64,000 bases of DNA from Methylophilaceae bacterium (GTDB lineage: Bacteria; Pseudomonadota; Gammaproteobacteria; Burkholderiales; Methylophilaceae): contig JAOMKM010000001.1 of NCBI GenBank assembly GCA_028351715.1, positions 49,365 through 113,364 on the forward strand, given 5' to 3'. This document shows, one piece after another, positions 1 to 10,618 of this stretch (its first letter is position 1; every line of letters starts with the position of its first letter). Both the position numbers and the translations under genes were made by a program. Under the pieces are notes generated by a model. That model had not been told where the DNA came from. It did no database searches and saw nothing but the letters and a program-made list of their open reading frames with translations.

Positions 1-177
1 GTCCAATGCTTTATCTCTAATCTCATCGTTTAATAAAAGAAGCTTTTTATGTGAAAGTTTTTTTGAGTCATTTAGGCCTAAAATAGTATTATTTGGATTA
101 AGAATTACTGCTGCTGCATAAACTGGCCCTGCAAGCGGACCCCTTCCTGCCTCATCAATTCCACAAGTTACAATCAT
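1..177 (-). CDS. rnhB: Ribonuclease HII, N-terminal part (truncated by window edge)
   Basis: Reverse-strand translation [30 protein letters not shown]...[11 protein letters not shown] has the RNase [17 protein letters not shown] and DSKKLS motifs; its ATG overlaps the lpxB stop. Confidence 0.95.
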   Translation of the reverse strand, partial: MIVTCGIDEAGRGPLAGPVYAAAVILNPNNTILGLNDSKKLSHKKLLLLNDEIRDKALD

Positions 178-1304
178 TTTATATATTTTTTTAATACATC
201 CAGAATTAAGGACGATGTATTACATCTAAGTGACTTGTGAAGATCAGTAAACTCTTTTTTAATTAATTCTTTATATTTTTTATTTTTTATAATTTTTAAT
301 GCTTCTCTTGCGATTTCTTGGGGGTTTGCCTTAGTCTGAACTAGCTCAGGGGAGATAAATTTATTCAAAAGAATATTAGGTAGGCCTATCCATGGAATTA
401 TCTTCATTCTGCTTAGTATTTGCCATGACAACCAAGAAGTCTTATAAATAATTAGCATTGGTTTCTTGAATAATGCTGTTTCAAGTGTTGCTGTACCAGA
501 AGCAACAATAACAAAATTAGAAGCATTAATAGCATCATGCGAGTGACCAATTATAGGTCTAATATTTAATGACATGTTTTTACTTATGCTGTGATTAATT
601 TTCTCGAAGTTCTCTTTGCTGTTACAAGGAATTACAAATAAGACATTTTTCAACTGACCTTGAATAATCAATGCTGAGCTCAACATGATATCAAGGTGCC
701 ATTTAAGCTCACTAGCCCTGCTTCCTGGAAGGATGGTGATTACAAAATTATCATTATTAATGCCAATTTTTTTTCTACTTACCGACATGATTGGTTTTGT
801 TGGAATAATGCTTGCTAATGGGTGACCAACATATGTTGAAGGCATCTTTATTGACTTGAAAATTTTAACTTCGTGAGGGAAAACTAAAAAAAGATGATTC
901 ATGTAATTTTTCATTGAATACATTCTTTTTTTTCTCCATGCCCATACCGACGGAGAAACATAATGAAATACTTTAACTTTTCTTTTCTTTAATGTCTTTT
1001 CAATAAAAAAGTTAAAGTCAGGAGCATCTATACCAATATAAATATCAGGCTTTTCCTCAATAAGATATTTAATTAAATTTTTTCTGGAAGCTAATAATTT
1101 AACTATATTTTTTATCGCCTCAGCATACCCATGTATACCCAGAATTTTATAATCAAAAAATGAACTAAGCCCATTAAGCTTCATCATCGGGCCACCAACG
1201 CCGACATAATTAACATTCTTAAATTTTTTATTAATCTCTAGCATTAATTGACTCGCAATTAAGTCACCTGAAGCTTCACCAGCAACAATTGCTATTTTAG
1301 TCAT
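174..1304 (-). CDS. lpxB: Lipid-A-disaccharide synthase
   Basis: [23 protein letters not shown] and SVWAWR motifs; lpx operon context. Confidence 0.95.
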   Translation of the reverse strand: MTKIAIVAGEASGDLIASQLMLEINKKFKNVNYVGVGGPMMKLNGLSSFFDYKILGIHGYAEAIKNIVKLLASRKNLIKYLIEEKPDIYIGIDAPDFNFFIEKTLKKRKVKVFHYVSPSVWAWRKKRMYSMKNYMNHLFLVFPHEVKIFKSIKMPSTYVGHPLASIIPTKPIMSVSRKKIGINNDNFVITILPGSRASELKWHLDIMLSSALIIQGQLKNVLFVIPCNSKENFEKINHSISKNMSLNIRPIIGHSHDAINASNFVIVASGTATLETALFKKPMLIIYKTSWLSWQILSRMKIIPWIGLPNILLNKFISPELVQTKANPQEIAREALKIIKNKKYKELIKKEFTDLHKSLRCNTSSLILDVLKKYIK

Positions 1305-2084
1305 TTATCTTACAATACCTCGTTTAGAGTGTTTTATAAAATCCACATAAAGATTAATCGATAACGAATCATTAGCCATAATGCCTAGAATAGATATTGC
1401 TTCGTCTAGAGTATTTCCATCACGATAGATTGCCTTATATCCTTTCTTAATTATAGCTATATCTTCTGCAGAGAAATCTCTTCTTTTTAAACCCTCAACA
1501 TTTATTCCATTTGGTTTCGCACTATAGCCAGCAGCCATAATGAATGGTGGTACATCTTGAAAAACAATTGAACCCGCAGCAACAATTGAATGAGATCCGA
1601 CCTTACAGTGTTGATGGACACCAGTAAGCCCTCCTAGAATTGCATAATCATTAATCTCTACATGTCCTGCAAGAGATGTATTGTTTGCAAGGATTATATT
1701 ATCTCCAATGACACAATCATGTGCGACATGAACATAAGCCATAATCCAGTTATCACTGCCAATAGTTGTAACTTTTTTATCTTGTACTGTGCCACAATTA
1801 AAGGTGCAAAATTCACGAATTGTGTTTCTATCACCAATTTTCAGCATTGTTGGCTCATCACTATACTTTTTATCTTGAGGGGACTCACCAATTGAACAGT
1901 AATGAAAAATTTTATTATCTTTTCCGACGCTAGTATGACCAGTAATAGTTACGTGGTTTCCAATAACGCTACCTTCGCCAATTTCTACGTATTGACCTAT
2001 AATTGAATAGGGTCCAATTTCTACGTTTTCAGAAATTCTTGCACCGGGGTGAACAATAGCAGTTTGATGAATATTTAAGGGCAT
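1305..2084 (-). CDS. lpxA: UDP-N-acetylglucosamine acyltransferase
   Basis: Left-handed beta-helix hexapeptide repeats, IHQTAIVHPGARI start, AHDCVIGDN, GLTGVHQHCKVG. Confidence 0.96.
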   Translation of the reverse strand: MPLNIHQTAIVHPGARISENVEIGPYSIIGQYVEIGEGSVIGNHVTITGHTSVGKDNKIFHYCSIGESPQDKKYSDEPTMLKIGDRNTIREFCTFNCGTVQDKKVTTIGSDNWIMAYVHVAHDCVIGDNIILANNTSLAGHVEINDYAILGGLTGVHQHCKVGSHSIVAAGSIVFQDVPPFIMAAGYSAKPNGINVEGLKRRDFSAEDIAIIKKGYKAIYRDGNTLDEAISILGIMANDSLSINLYVDFIKHSKRGIVR

Positions 2085-2111
2085 AGATATTAAAATTACT
2101 ATTTATTTTTA

Positions 2112-2564
2112 TTATATTTTTTTAAGGATACACATCATACTAGCCTCAGCAACAACCTCACCATCGACCTTAGCTATTCCACTGTACTTCCATATACCTT
2201 TAAGAATTCGATCAATCTTCACATTTAGGATTATTTGATCTCCTGGGCCTACTGGCTTCTTGAATCTAGCATTATCTATTCCTGCAAAATAATATACCGA
2301 CTCTTCAGATGGTTTTGTATCCATTGTCTTAAAAGAAAGCACTGCTGCTGCCTGAGCCATTGCTTCTACAATTAATACACCTGGCATTACCGGATGATAA
2401 GGAAAGTGTCCCGGAAAGAATGGCTCATTTATAGTCACATTCTTAATGGCGGTGATTTCTTTTCCTAAATCCAGCGAAATAACTTTATCGATAAGCACAA
2501 AAGGATATCGATGCGGCAAATGATCTAAGATCTCATGAATATCCATACTATTTTTTTTTGTCAT
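2112..2564 (-). CDS. fabZ: 3-hydroxyacyl-ACP dehydratase
   Basis: [13 protein letters not shown] and [22 protein letters not shown] motifs. Confidence 0.97.
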   Translation of the reverse strand: MTKKNSMDIHEILDHLPHRYPFVLIDKVISLDLGKEITAIKNVTINEPFFPGHFPYHPVMPGVLIVEAMAQAAAVLSFKTMDTKPSEESVYYFAGIDNARFKKPVGPGDQIILNVKIDRILKGIWKYSGIAKVDGEVVAEASMMCILKKI

Positions 2565-3545
2565 CTATCCATCCACTTTTTTTATGTTAGCAGCAAATCT
2601 TAACCATTCCTTATGTTCAAGAAATGGTGTGATTGAGGTGTATTTATTTCCTTCCTTAATTATTGATTTTGTAATCATGGTCCCTGGTGAAATAGTTGTA
2701 TTGTCTGCAATTGATAAATGACCCAATATCATAGCTGCACCACCAATTTTACAGTTTTTCCCTATTATGGCACTACCTGCAATACCTACACATCCAGCTA
2801 TAATTGTATTTTGGTTAATAATACAGTTATGACCAATCTGTACCTGATTATCAATTTTAACGCCGGATTTAATAATCGTATTATCTAATGCACCTCTATC
2901 AATTGTACTATTTGAACCAATATCAACATTATCAGAAATAATTACTGAGCCCATTTGTGGAATTTTAAGCCACTTACTGTCTTTATCCTGAGAATAACCA
3001 AATCCATCAACACCAATTGCAGCACCAGGAAATATTTCACAATTGGATCCTATTATAACGTTGTCACCAATATTCACTTGTGGGTGAATCTTGGTCCCAT
3101 TTCCAATGATAACATTAGCGCCAATTGTTGAATTTGCCTCAATGGTTACAAATTTCCCAAGATTGATATTTTCCTTAATAACAACATAGGGACCCACATA
3201 TACATTTTTTTCAATTTTGGAATTTTTACCTATTATGGCTGTATTGTGATGCTCTTCAACAATATCTACTCTTTTTTTAAAGAAATTAGCTGCTATAGCA
3301 AAAGCAAGGTAAGGATTTTCAACAAAAATAGAGGGGCCTGCCCAATCATTCGAATCTTCTTTCCGGAGTATCATCAATCCAGCCTCACATTTCATAAGCT
3401 GATCTTTAAGCTTTTTATCTGAATAAAAAGATACAGAACTAGAATCTGCGGAGATTAATGAAGAGATATTATTAACCACTACTTCATGATCAGTAGAGAT
3501 ACCATTTAATAGGTTAGCAAGCTCTTTAGAGGACGCATTAGGCAT
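2565..3545 (-). CDS. lpxD: UDP-3-O-(3-hydroxymyristoyl)glucosamine N-acyltransferase
   Basis: Hexapeptide repeats with GVDGFGYSQD and IGSNSTIDRGALDNT. Confidence 0.95.
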   Translation of the reverse strand: MPNASSKELANLLNGISTDHEVVVNNISSLISADSSSVSFYSDKKLKDQLMKCEAGLMILRKEDSNDWAGPSIFVENPYLAFAIAANFFKKRVDIVEEHHNTAIIGKNSKIEKNVYVGPYVVIKENINLGKFVTIEANSTIGANVIIGNGTKIHPQVNIGDNVIIGSNCEIFPGAAIGVDGFGYSQDKDSKWLKIPQMGSVIISDNVDIGSNSTIDRGALDNTIIKSGVKIDNQVQIGHNCIINQNTIIAGCVGIAGSAIIGKNCKIGGAAMILGHLSIADNTTISPGTMITKSIIKEGNKYTSITPFLEHKEWLRFAANIKKVDG

Positions 3546-3557
3546 TTCTTTACCTTT

Positions 3558-4052
3558 TTATTTATCTGAGCCCATCGCCTTAACAACATCCTTGGTGATA
3601 TCAACACCATCACCAGCATAAGCAACTCCTTGATACAGAATAAGGTCAAACTTTTCTTTTTCAGCAAATTTCTCAATTGCTCTATTTATTTTTCCTTGTA
3701 AAGAGTTTATCTCCTCCCGCCTTCTTAAATTAATATCTTCTTTAAGCTCCCTCTCTTCTCTCTGAATATCAATTTTAGTTAGCTGTAATTCTCTTTCCTT
3801 TGCTTTTTTGGTCGCATCATCCATAGTTAAGCTATTTTTTTTATATTTCTGAGCACTAGTTTCTAAAGCAACTATCGATTTTTTTAGCTTGTCTGTTTTT
3901 GCTTTAAATTCTTTTGCAAGTTTTTTATTGCTTATAGCAGTTTGAGGTGCTTGTTTTAATATTTTGTTTATCTGAACAAAGCCTATCTTTAATTCGGCAT
4001 AAGCTGTACCTATAAATATCATTAAAAAAATTGTTAGAAATATTCTTTTCAT
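3558..4052 (-). CDS. skp: OmpH/Skp family periplasmic chaperone
   Basis: Signal peptide followed by a coiled-coil-rich OmpH domain; lies between bamA and lpxD. Confidence 0.88.
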   Translation of the reverse strand: MKRIFLTIFLMIFIGTAYAELKIGFVQINKILKQAPQTAISNKKLAKEFKAKTDKLKKSIVALETSAQKYKKNSLTMDDATKKAKERELQLTKIDIQREERELKEDINLRRREEINSLQGKINRAIEKFAEKEKFDLILYQGVAYAGDGVDITKDVVKAMGSDK

Positions 4053-4079
4053 ACCATTATCTCCCTTTTAATTATAAAA

Positions 4080-6407
4080 TTAGAAATTAGTGCCCATTCC
4101 AAACTGGAAGGTTTCAGTCTTATCATGCTCGTCATCATTTAGTGGTAGTCCGAGTGAAATATTTAAAGGACCAAATGGGGAAAGCCATAAACCAGCTACT
4201 CCCACCGAATATCTCATTTCTGAAATCTTGGGTGAGTCTTCGAAAACTCCACCCGCATCAAAAAACGCACTCATCCTTATGCTCTCACTTCTTTTCATTC
4301 CTGGTACAGGAAAAAATGTTTCTGCAGAAAGCTGTAGAGTCGATTTTCCGCCATTAGTTATATAATCCTTATAATTAGTATCATATACCTTTTTACCAAC
4401 AGAACCGTCCTTAAACCCACGAATTGTTTTTTGCCCCCCAACTCTGAATCTTTTGTAAAATGGAAGGACATCATCACCATATGCGTCAATATACCCTATG
4501 TCACCTTTAATTCTTGTAGTTAAATTATCTCCTATTGGGAAAAATTTCTCAGAAGAAATAGCAAATTTGTAATACTTAACGTCCAATACTGGGGCGGTTG
4601 ATTCGAGATTTATTACATATTTTGTTCCAGTCGTAGGAAAGGTTACATCATCTCTCGTATCCTTTTCAAGGCCTGTAAAGAAAAGCCAAGAACTGGTATC
4701 ACATGTAGTTGTTGAGCTTCCTGTGCTTGTGCAATAATTTTTATAGGCGCTTGGAGCATTTCCAGATAATGTAAGCTCTGTTAAATCTAATTGAGTACCA
4801 ACCACAATTACATCATGTTCAGTTATCGGAACAATAAAGGTCAAGCCACCACCCAATGAGTCAGTTTGATATTCAGCTTGTCCTACTTGCCCTTTAGTGT
4901 CCACAGTTTTTTTGTAACCTGAAATTCCGCGAGTGATACCGTCATCTGTAAAGTAAGGGTCAGTAAAGGTAAGGCTGTAGACACTATTAACATCTCCAGT
5001 ACTAATTGTTGTTGACACATTATTACCTGTGCCAAAGAAATTAGCTTGAGCAACACTTAGAGTTCCTACAATACCTTCACTTGAGCTTAGGCCAGCTCCA
5101 ACGCTTATACTACCAGTATTTCTCTCTGCAATTTTAACGTTGAGATCAATTTGGTCTGACACGCCTGGCACAGATGGGGTTTCGATATCAATTGCATCAA
5201 AAAACTGCGTTCGACTTAACCTCTCTCTTGATCTTTGAATATTAGCTTCAGAAAACCATGAAGACTCCAACTGCCTCAACTCTCTTCGAATAACTTTATC
5301 TTTTGTCTTGTCATTACCAATAATATTGATTCTTCTTACGTAAATTTTCTTGCCTGGGTCTAGAAGAAAATTAAAATCTACTATGTTTTTTACTTTATCG
5401 ATTTTTGGAATAAGATTTATATTAGCAAAAGCAAAACCGTAATCACCTAATTTAGAAGTCATTGCTGCTGAGGATTGATTTATGAGCTTTCTGTTGAATA
5501 TATCTCCCTCTTTAACCAAGACTTGATCTTTTAAGTCTTTTAGACTGAGTGATTCTTTATCACTAGATTCAAGCTCTTCAGGTATTTTCCCAGATACCTT
5601 GATTGATCCGATTGTATACTTATCACCTTCATCAATATTAATTTCAATATAGATATTTTTTTTATTTTTAGAGATGCTTACTGTGGTTGAATTTATTTTA
5701 AAATCCAGATATCCTCTGTCCATATAAAATGTCTTTAGGTTTTCAAGATCGCCTGATAGCTCTACCTTAGAATACCTATCATCTTTGTTGTACCAGGATA
5801 AAAAGTTAGTTGTTTTTAGAGTTAACTGTTCAAATAAATCATCTTTTTTATAGACACGATTACCAACAATATCAATAGATTGAATTCGTGAAACTCGCCC
5901 TTCTTCAACGTAGAAGTTTATATTAACTCTATTTCTTTCAAGAGGAACCACCTCAGATACCACTCTGGCCGTATATTTACCTCGCGATAAATACTGCCTT
6001 GCAATTTCTTGTTCCGCTTTCACAAGATCAGCTTTATCAAAAACTAAGCCAGTCCCAACATTCATTCCTGCAAGCCCTTCATTTAGATTCTCAGGTTGAA
6101 ATATTTCTGTTCCATAGTAATTGATCTCATAAATTATAGGTCTTTCACTAACAGAAATTATGATCGTAGATCCTTGTCTTTCAACAGCTACATCCTTAAA
6201 TTGACCAGTTTTAAATAATAAACTTATGGTTTTAGAAAAATCGATACTACTAATTTCATCATCGATTTCAAATGGAATGTTACCAAAGATAAGGCCAGGA
6301 TCAATCCTCTGAAGCCCCTCAACCTTTATATCAGAGACTCTAATTTCTTCTTGGGAATAAGAATTGAATGTGAAAATTAATAAAAAAGACAATAATAATT
6401 TAATCAT
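4080..6407 (-). CDS. bamA: Outer membrane protein assembly factor BamA
   Basis: POTRA repeats plus C-terminal barrel with RFRVGGQKTIRGF and terminal FQFGMGTNF. Confidence 0.96.
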   Translation of the reverse strand: MIKLLLSFLLIFTFNSYSQEEIRVSDIKVEGLQRIDPGLIFGNIPFEIDDEISSIDFSKTISLLFKTGQFKDVAVERQGSTIIISVSERPIIYEINYYGTEIFQPENLNEGLAGMNVGTGLVFDKADLVKAEQEIARQYLSRGKYTARVVSEVVPLERNRVNINFYVEEGRVSRIQSIDIVGNRVYKKDDLFEQLTLKTTNFLSWYNKDDRYSKVELSGDLENLKTFYMDRGYLDFKINSTTVSISKNKKNIYIEINIDEGDKYTIGSIKVSGKIPEELESSDKESLSLKDLKDQVLVKEGDIFNRKLINQSSAAMTSKLGDYGFAFANINLIPKIDKVKNIVDFNFLLDPGKKIYVRRINIIGNDKTKDKVIRRELRQLESSWFSEANIQRSRERLSRTQFFDAIDIETPSVPGVSDQIDLNVKIAERNTGSISVGAGLSSSEGIVGTLSVAQANFFGTGNNVSTTISTGDVNSVYSLTFTDPYFTDDGITRGISGYKKTVDTKGQVGQAEYQTDSLGGGLTFIVPITEHDVIVVGTQLDLTELTLSGNAPSAYKNYCTSTGSSTTTCDTSSWLFFTGLEKDTRDDVTFPTTGTKYVINLESTAPVLDVKYYKFAISSEKFFPIGDNLTTRIKGDIGYIDAYGDDVLPFYKRFRVGGQKTIRGFKDGSVGKKVYDTNYKDYITNGGKSTLQLSAETFFPVPGMKRSESIRMSAFFDAGGVFEDSPKISEMRYSVGVAGLWLSPFGPLNISLGLPLNDDEHDKTETFQFGMGTNF

Positions 6408-6433
6408 TAACCAACCGACTAATTAAAAATGTG

Positions 6434-6463
6434 ATTATATACTGAAATTCGGCATTTATGCAA
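6434..6463 (-). promoter_or_regulatory. Candidate sigma70 promoter for the bamA operon
   Basis: Minus strand TTGCAT, 18 bp, TATAAT, just upstream of bamA in the dxr-bamA gap. Confidence 0.5.
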
Positions 6464-6568
6464 TAAAATATTGCTCTAAGTTATTGAGAAATAACAATGT
6501 TTTCTGTTAGAAAAAAAATATAATAATTATCTGGAATAAAACCTATTTTTTAACCTAAATTATATGTC

Positions 6569-7726
6569 TTAAGCCTTGGATAGTAGGCTGTGAGCTTTAA
6601 TTCTCGCCTCACTATCAATAGCCAGAATATCCTCTATATTGTCTGGATTTTTTGGTGACCATGATTCTAAGGCTAAATTAATTAATATTGGTATCTTTGT
6701 AAAGGGGATAATTTTATTAAGGAATGCCTCAACAGCAATTTCATTAGCTGCATTAAGGATTATTGTCGTTGCCATGCCCTTAGAGAATGCTTGGTAAGCT
6801 AAATCTAAACAAGGAAATAAATTATTGTCAGGGCTCTCAAATGTCAGGTCATCAGATTCTTCAAGCTTAATTCCCTCAACTCCTGATGTAATTCGATCGG
6901 GAAATCCTAGGGCGTATGAAATAGGAATTTTCATATCTGGGAAGCCAAGCTGGCTTATTAAGCTACCATCAATAAACTCAACAAATGAATGGATAATACT
7001 TTGTGGGTGGATTAATACTTCAATTTTATCAACAGGCATATCAAAAAGATACGCTGCCTCAATTACCTCTAAGCCCTTATTCATCATGGTTGCTGAGTCA
7101 ATTGTAATTTTCTTCCCCATTACCCAATTTGGATGTTTAAGCGCTGATTCAACTGTAACATCGCATAACTGTTCACATGTAAGATTTCGAAATGGCCCTC
7201 CAGAGGCAGTTAATATTATTTTGTTAATCGCATTATTATAATTATTATGTGTAATCTGAAAAATAGCGTTATGTTCACTATCAACAGGAATTAGTTTTGC
7301 ATTGAACTTTAAACACAAATCCATCATTAATGAGCCCGCCATCACCATAGACTCTTTATTTGCCAGAAGAATTGTTTTTCCATTAATAACCGCATCCATC
7401 GTAGGAAGTAATCCAGCAGAACCAGATATTGCAGCAACAACATCAGATACCTCCTCTGCACTAGCTATAGATCTATAACCTGAAATTCCATATAAAATTT
7501 CAGGCTTATAAACATCCTTTATTAACTCATGAATTTTATTTGCAGATATTTCATCCTTAGTAACAATAACTGAGGGTCTAAATTCAATGGCTTGAACAAG
7601 GAGTAGGTCAGTATTTGTATATGAAGATAAAGCAAAAATATTGAATCTTTCAGGATGAAGCCTAACAACATCTAACGTGCTACATCCAATACTGCCAGTT
7701 GAGCCTAGGATTGATAAAGATCTCAC
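6569..7726 (-). CDS. dxr: 1-deoxy-D-xylulose 5-phosphate reductoisomerase
   Basis: RSLSILGSTGSIGCSTLDVV; ANKESMVMAG; start assigned to a GTG at 7726 (GTGA overlap with the cdsA stop) rather than the ORF-track ATG at 7789. Confidence 0.94.
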   Translation of the reverse strand: MRSLSILGSTGSIGCSTLDVVRLHPERFNIFALSSYTNTDLLLVQAIEFRPSVIVTKDEISANKIHELIKDVYKPEILYGISGYRSIASAEEVSDVVAAISGSAGLLPTMDAVINGKTILLANKESMVMAGSLMMDLCLKFNAKLIPVDSEHNAIFQITHNNYNNAINKIILTASGGPFRNLTCEQLCDVTVESALKHPNWVMGKKITIDSATMMNKGLEVIEAAYLFDMPVDKIEVLIHPQSIIHSFVEFIDGSLISQLGFPDMKIPISYALGFPDRITSGVEGIKLEESDDLTFESPDNNLFPCLDLAYQAFSKGMATTIILNAANEIAVEAFLNKIIPFTKIPILINLALESWSPKNPDNIEDILAIDSEARIKAHSLLSKA

Positions 7727-8517
7727 AAAACAACCCCAAAGACATAAGAATAATTTAAGATTAATGTGAAAATTGGAATCGTAGGGCAAAAACTATCAAT
7801 TCTATCTAAAATACCACCATGCCCAGGAATAATTGAGCCACTATCCTTTAAGCCTGACATTCTTTTTAATAATGATTCGTAAAGGTCTCCAAAAATACTT
7901 AAGGCAGTTATCAATATAGTTGCAGAAATAATTAATAAAGAATCGACTCCAATATAAAAACTTAACGAGAGCGCAAATATAATATTAAGAAAAAAAGCTC
8001 CTAAAGCACCTTCAATAGTTTTTCCGGGACTTACATTTTTCATAAGCTTATGCTTGCCATACTTCTTACCAAATAAATATGCTCCAGTATCCGCAATAAA
8101 AATAGATATAAAAATAAATAGTAAAAATAATTTATTATCTAAGAAGAGCCAAGTAACAGAGATCCATAAAGGTAGAATTAAAATAATCCCCAAAATTACT
8201 TTCATATAAGAAGGTACTAAAAATTTATTAAGAAGATGAAATGGAGCAAAGAAAAGCCAAAAAATTAATGATATTAAAAGTATGGTATTGATATTATCAA
8301 TATTAAAGAAATAAAAATATACAAAGGCTGCTAATGAAACTATCCATAGAACAATTTTTTGATTAAAATCTAGCTTTAGTAATGATCCCAACTCGTAAAG
8401 AGCTATAATTGATACGCCAGAGGATAAAATAGTAAACGCCAATGAATCTAAAATAAAAAAACTCATTAAAAAAATTGTTAACATTAATAATGCAGATATA
8501 AGTCTAGTTTTAAGCAT
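7723..8517 (-). CDS. cdsA: Phosphatidate cytidylyltransferase
   Basis: Multi-TM protein with KRMSGLKDSGSIIPGHGGILDRIDS signature. Confidence 0.95.
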   Translation of the reverse strand: MLKTRLISALLMLTIFLMSFFILDSLAFTILSSGVSIIALYELGSLLKLDFNQKIVLWIVSLAAFVYFYFFNIDNINTILLISLIFWLFFAPFHLLNKFLVPSYMKVILGIILILPLWISVTWLFLDNKLFLLFIFISIFIADTGAYLFGKKYGKHKLMKNVSPGKTIEGALGAFFLNIIFALSLSFYIGVDSLLIISATILITALSIFGDLYESLLKRMSGLKDSGSIIPGHGGILDRIDSFCPTIPIFTLILNYSYVFGVVL

Positions 8518-8521
8518 TTAA

Positions 8522-9265
8522 TTAAATATCCATTAATGAACCGAAACGTCTCTTTCTTGTTTGAAAAAAATACAATGCATTAGTAAAAATTGACTCATCA
8601 AAGTCAGGCCAAAGAGCGTCTGTAAAAAAAAGTTCAGAGTAGGCTAATTGCCATAACATAAAATTACTAAGTCTTTTCTCACCACCAGTTCTAATCAGAA
8701 GATCTATTTCAGGCAAGCCATAAGTATCTAAATTTTTAGACAATAATTTTTCAGATATAGTTTGTTTAGCTTTTGCATTATTAATAAATTTATTTGCCGC
8801 TCTTACTATCTCAGATCTTCCACCATAACTAATAGCGATATTTAATTGCATTCCATTATTTTTTTTACATTTTCTCTCAACAGAAGTAATTTTTTTTTGT
8901 AAGTCAGATGGTAGAGATGATAAATCGCCAATAAATTTAATTTTTATATTATTTGATTTGATCTTATCTTTCTCATTATCAATAGACTTATCAAATAGAT
9001 TTAGAAGGGATAGCACTTCATTTTTAGGTCTTGTCCAGTTCTCTGTGCTAAAAGCAAATAAGGTAAGAGAATTAATATTATATTTTTTTGCTAGGCCAAT
9101 AACATTTTTAACTACATGAACTCCTCTTACGTGTCCAGCCTCTCTTGGTAACAATCTTTTTTTTGCCCAACGACCATTACCATCCATAATAATTGCTATA
9201 TGTTTTGGTAAGCCTTTCGATTTAAGAAAAAACTTTCGAGAAAATAAAAAATTAAAAAACTTCAA
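8522..9265 (-). CDS. uppS: Isoprenyl transferase (undecaprenyl diphosphate synthase)
   Basis: IAIIMDGNGRWAKKR; LTLFAFSTENW; DLLIRTGGEKRLSNFMLWQLAYSE. Confidence 0.96.
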   Translation of the reverse strand: MKFFNFLFSRKFFLKSKGLPKHIAIIMDGNGRWAKKRLLPREAGHVRGVHVVKNVIGLAKKYNINSLTLFAFSTENWTRPKNEVLSLLNLFDKSIDNEKDKIKSNNIKIKFIGDLSSLPSDLQKKITSVERKCKKNNGMQLNIAISYGGRSEIVRAANKFINNAKAKQTISEKLLSKNLDTYGLPEIDLLIRTGGEKRLSNFMLWQLAYSELFFTDALWPDFDESIFTNALYFFQTRKRRFGSLMDI

Positions 9266-9267
9266 AT

Positions 9268-9822
9268 TTATATAGCTAAAAGATCTTTCTCTTTAAGCTC
9301 CGTTAATTTATCAATTTCATTGATAAATTGGTCAGTATTTTTTTGGACTTCATCCTGAGATCTTCTTTCCTCGTCCTCACTAATCTCTTTATCCTTAATT
9401 AATTTTTTTAGAGCATCATTCGCTTCTCGCCTAACGTTTCTCATAGAGACTTTAGCATTCTCGGCTTCTGACTTGACTACTTTAATTAATTCTCGCCTTC
9501 TTTCTTCTGTTAGGGGGGGCATTGGTATTCTGATAGTTTCACCTGAGGTTGCTGGGTTTAAACCAAGATCACTCTCACGGATAACTTTTTCAATAATAGG
9601 AATCATTGTCTTCTCGTAAGGCTGAATATTTATTGTTGTTGAATCAGCAAGAGTAACGCTCGCAACCTGACTTAAGGAAGTAAGTGACCCATAATAATCC
9701 ACATTAATATGATCTAAAATTCCTGTATGAGCTCTTCCAGTTCTTATCTTAGAGAGATTAGATTTCAGTGAATCTAAACTCTTTTGCATTTTTGTTTTAA
9801 CGGTTGCTTTAATTTTTTCCAT
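9268..9822 (-). CDS. frr: Ribosome recycling factor
   Basis: [27 protein letters not shown]; start probably the second ATG (9822). Confidence 0.96.
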   Translation of the reverse strand: MEKIKATVKTKMQKSLDSLKSNLSKIRTGRAHTGILDHINVDYYGSLTSLSQVASVTLADSTTINIQPYEKTMIPIIEKVIRESDLGLNPATSGETIRIPMPPLTEERRRELIKVVKSEAENAKVSMRNVRREANDALKKLIKDKEISEDEERRSQDEVQKNTDQFINEIDKLTELKEKDLLAI

Positions 9823-9841
9823 AAACATAATCTCCGTTTTA

Positions 9842-10558
9842 TCAGATGACTACTCGAGTCCCTTCGTCATGACCCATTAGAACATTGTGAAGTGCATCTT
9901 GTTTGAAAATATTAAATACTGCTATTGGTAACTTTTGATCGCGGCATAATGTAAATGCAGTTGCATCCATAACTTTTAAATTATTTTGAATTGCTTCATT
10001 GAATGTCACTTTCTTGTACATAACAGCATCTTTATTTATTGTCGGGTCATCTGAGTATATTCCATCAACTTTTGTTGCCTTAATCATGATGTCAGCATTA
10101 ATTTCCATAGCTCTAAGTGCTGCAGCTGTATCAGTAGTAAAGAAAGGGTTGCCTGTCCCTGCAGCAAATATAACAATCTTTTCATCCTCTAGATACCTTA
10201 TTGCCTTCCCTCTTATGTAAGGCTCAACAATTTGGTCAATGTTAATAGCAGATTGAACACGACTAATAAGTCCTGCATGCTTCATTGCATCCTGAAGAGC
10301 CAATGCATTCATTACTGTTGCGAGCATACCCATATAATCTGCAGTTGCTCTATCCATGCCTGCAGCTCCAAGAGCTACGCCTCTAAAGATATTTCCCCCA
10401 CCAATTACAATAGCAATCTCAACACCTAGCGATTTTATGCTTTTTACTTCGCTTACGATTTTATTGATAGTTTCAGGATTAACGCCAAAAGCATCATCAC
10501 CCATCAAGGCTTCACCTGAAAGTTTTAGTAGAATTCTTTTATATATTGATTTAGCCAT
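9842..10558 (-). CDS. pyrH: Uridylate kinase
   Basis: [46 protein letters not shown]. Confidence 0.97.
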   Translation of the reverse strand: MAKSIYKRILLKLSGEALMGDDAFGVNPETINKIVSEVKSIKSLGVEIAIVIGGGNIFRGVALGAAGMDRATADYMGMLATVMNALALQDAMKHAGLISRVQSAINIDQIVEPYIRGKAIRYLEDEKIVIFAAGTGNPFFTTDTAAALRAMEINADIMIKATKVDGIYSDDPTINKDAVMYKKVTFNEAIQNNLKVMDATAFTLCRDQKLPIAVFNIFKQDALHNVLMGHDEGTRVVI

Positions 10559-10586
10559 AAAGTATTATATTATTTTGTTTTAACTC

Positions 10587-10618
10587 AAAAAAAAAGATTG
10601 TTAAAAACAATCTTTTTT
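10587..10618 (-). terminator. Rho-independent-like hairpin after tsf
   Basis: AAAAAGATTGTT TTT AACAATCTTTTTTTTT on the minus strand, overlapping the tsf 3' end, upstream of pyrH. Confidence 0.75.

Noticed and set aside
1305-3545. Periodic sequence in lpxA and lpxD suggestive of repeats
   Set aside because: Explained by hexapeptide repeats of the left-handed beta-helix proteins, not DNA repeats
6825-7241. 138-aa plus-strand ORF
   Set aside because: Antisense to dxr, low-complexity Ser/Ile-rich translation, no family resemblance
10232-10429. Cys-rich 65-aa plus-strand ORF
   Set aside because: Antisense to pyrH; Cys/His richness is a by-product of the frame
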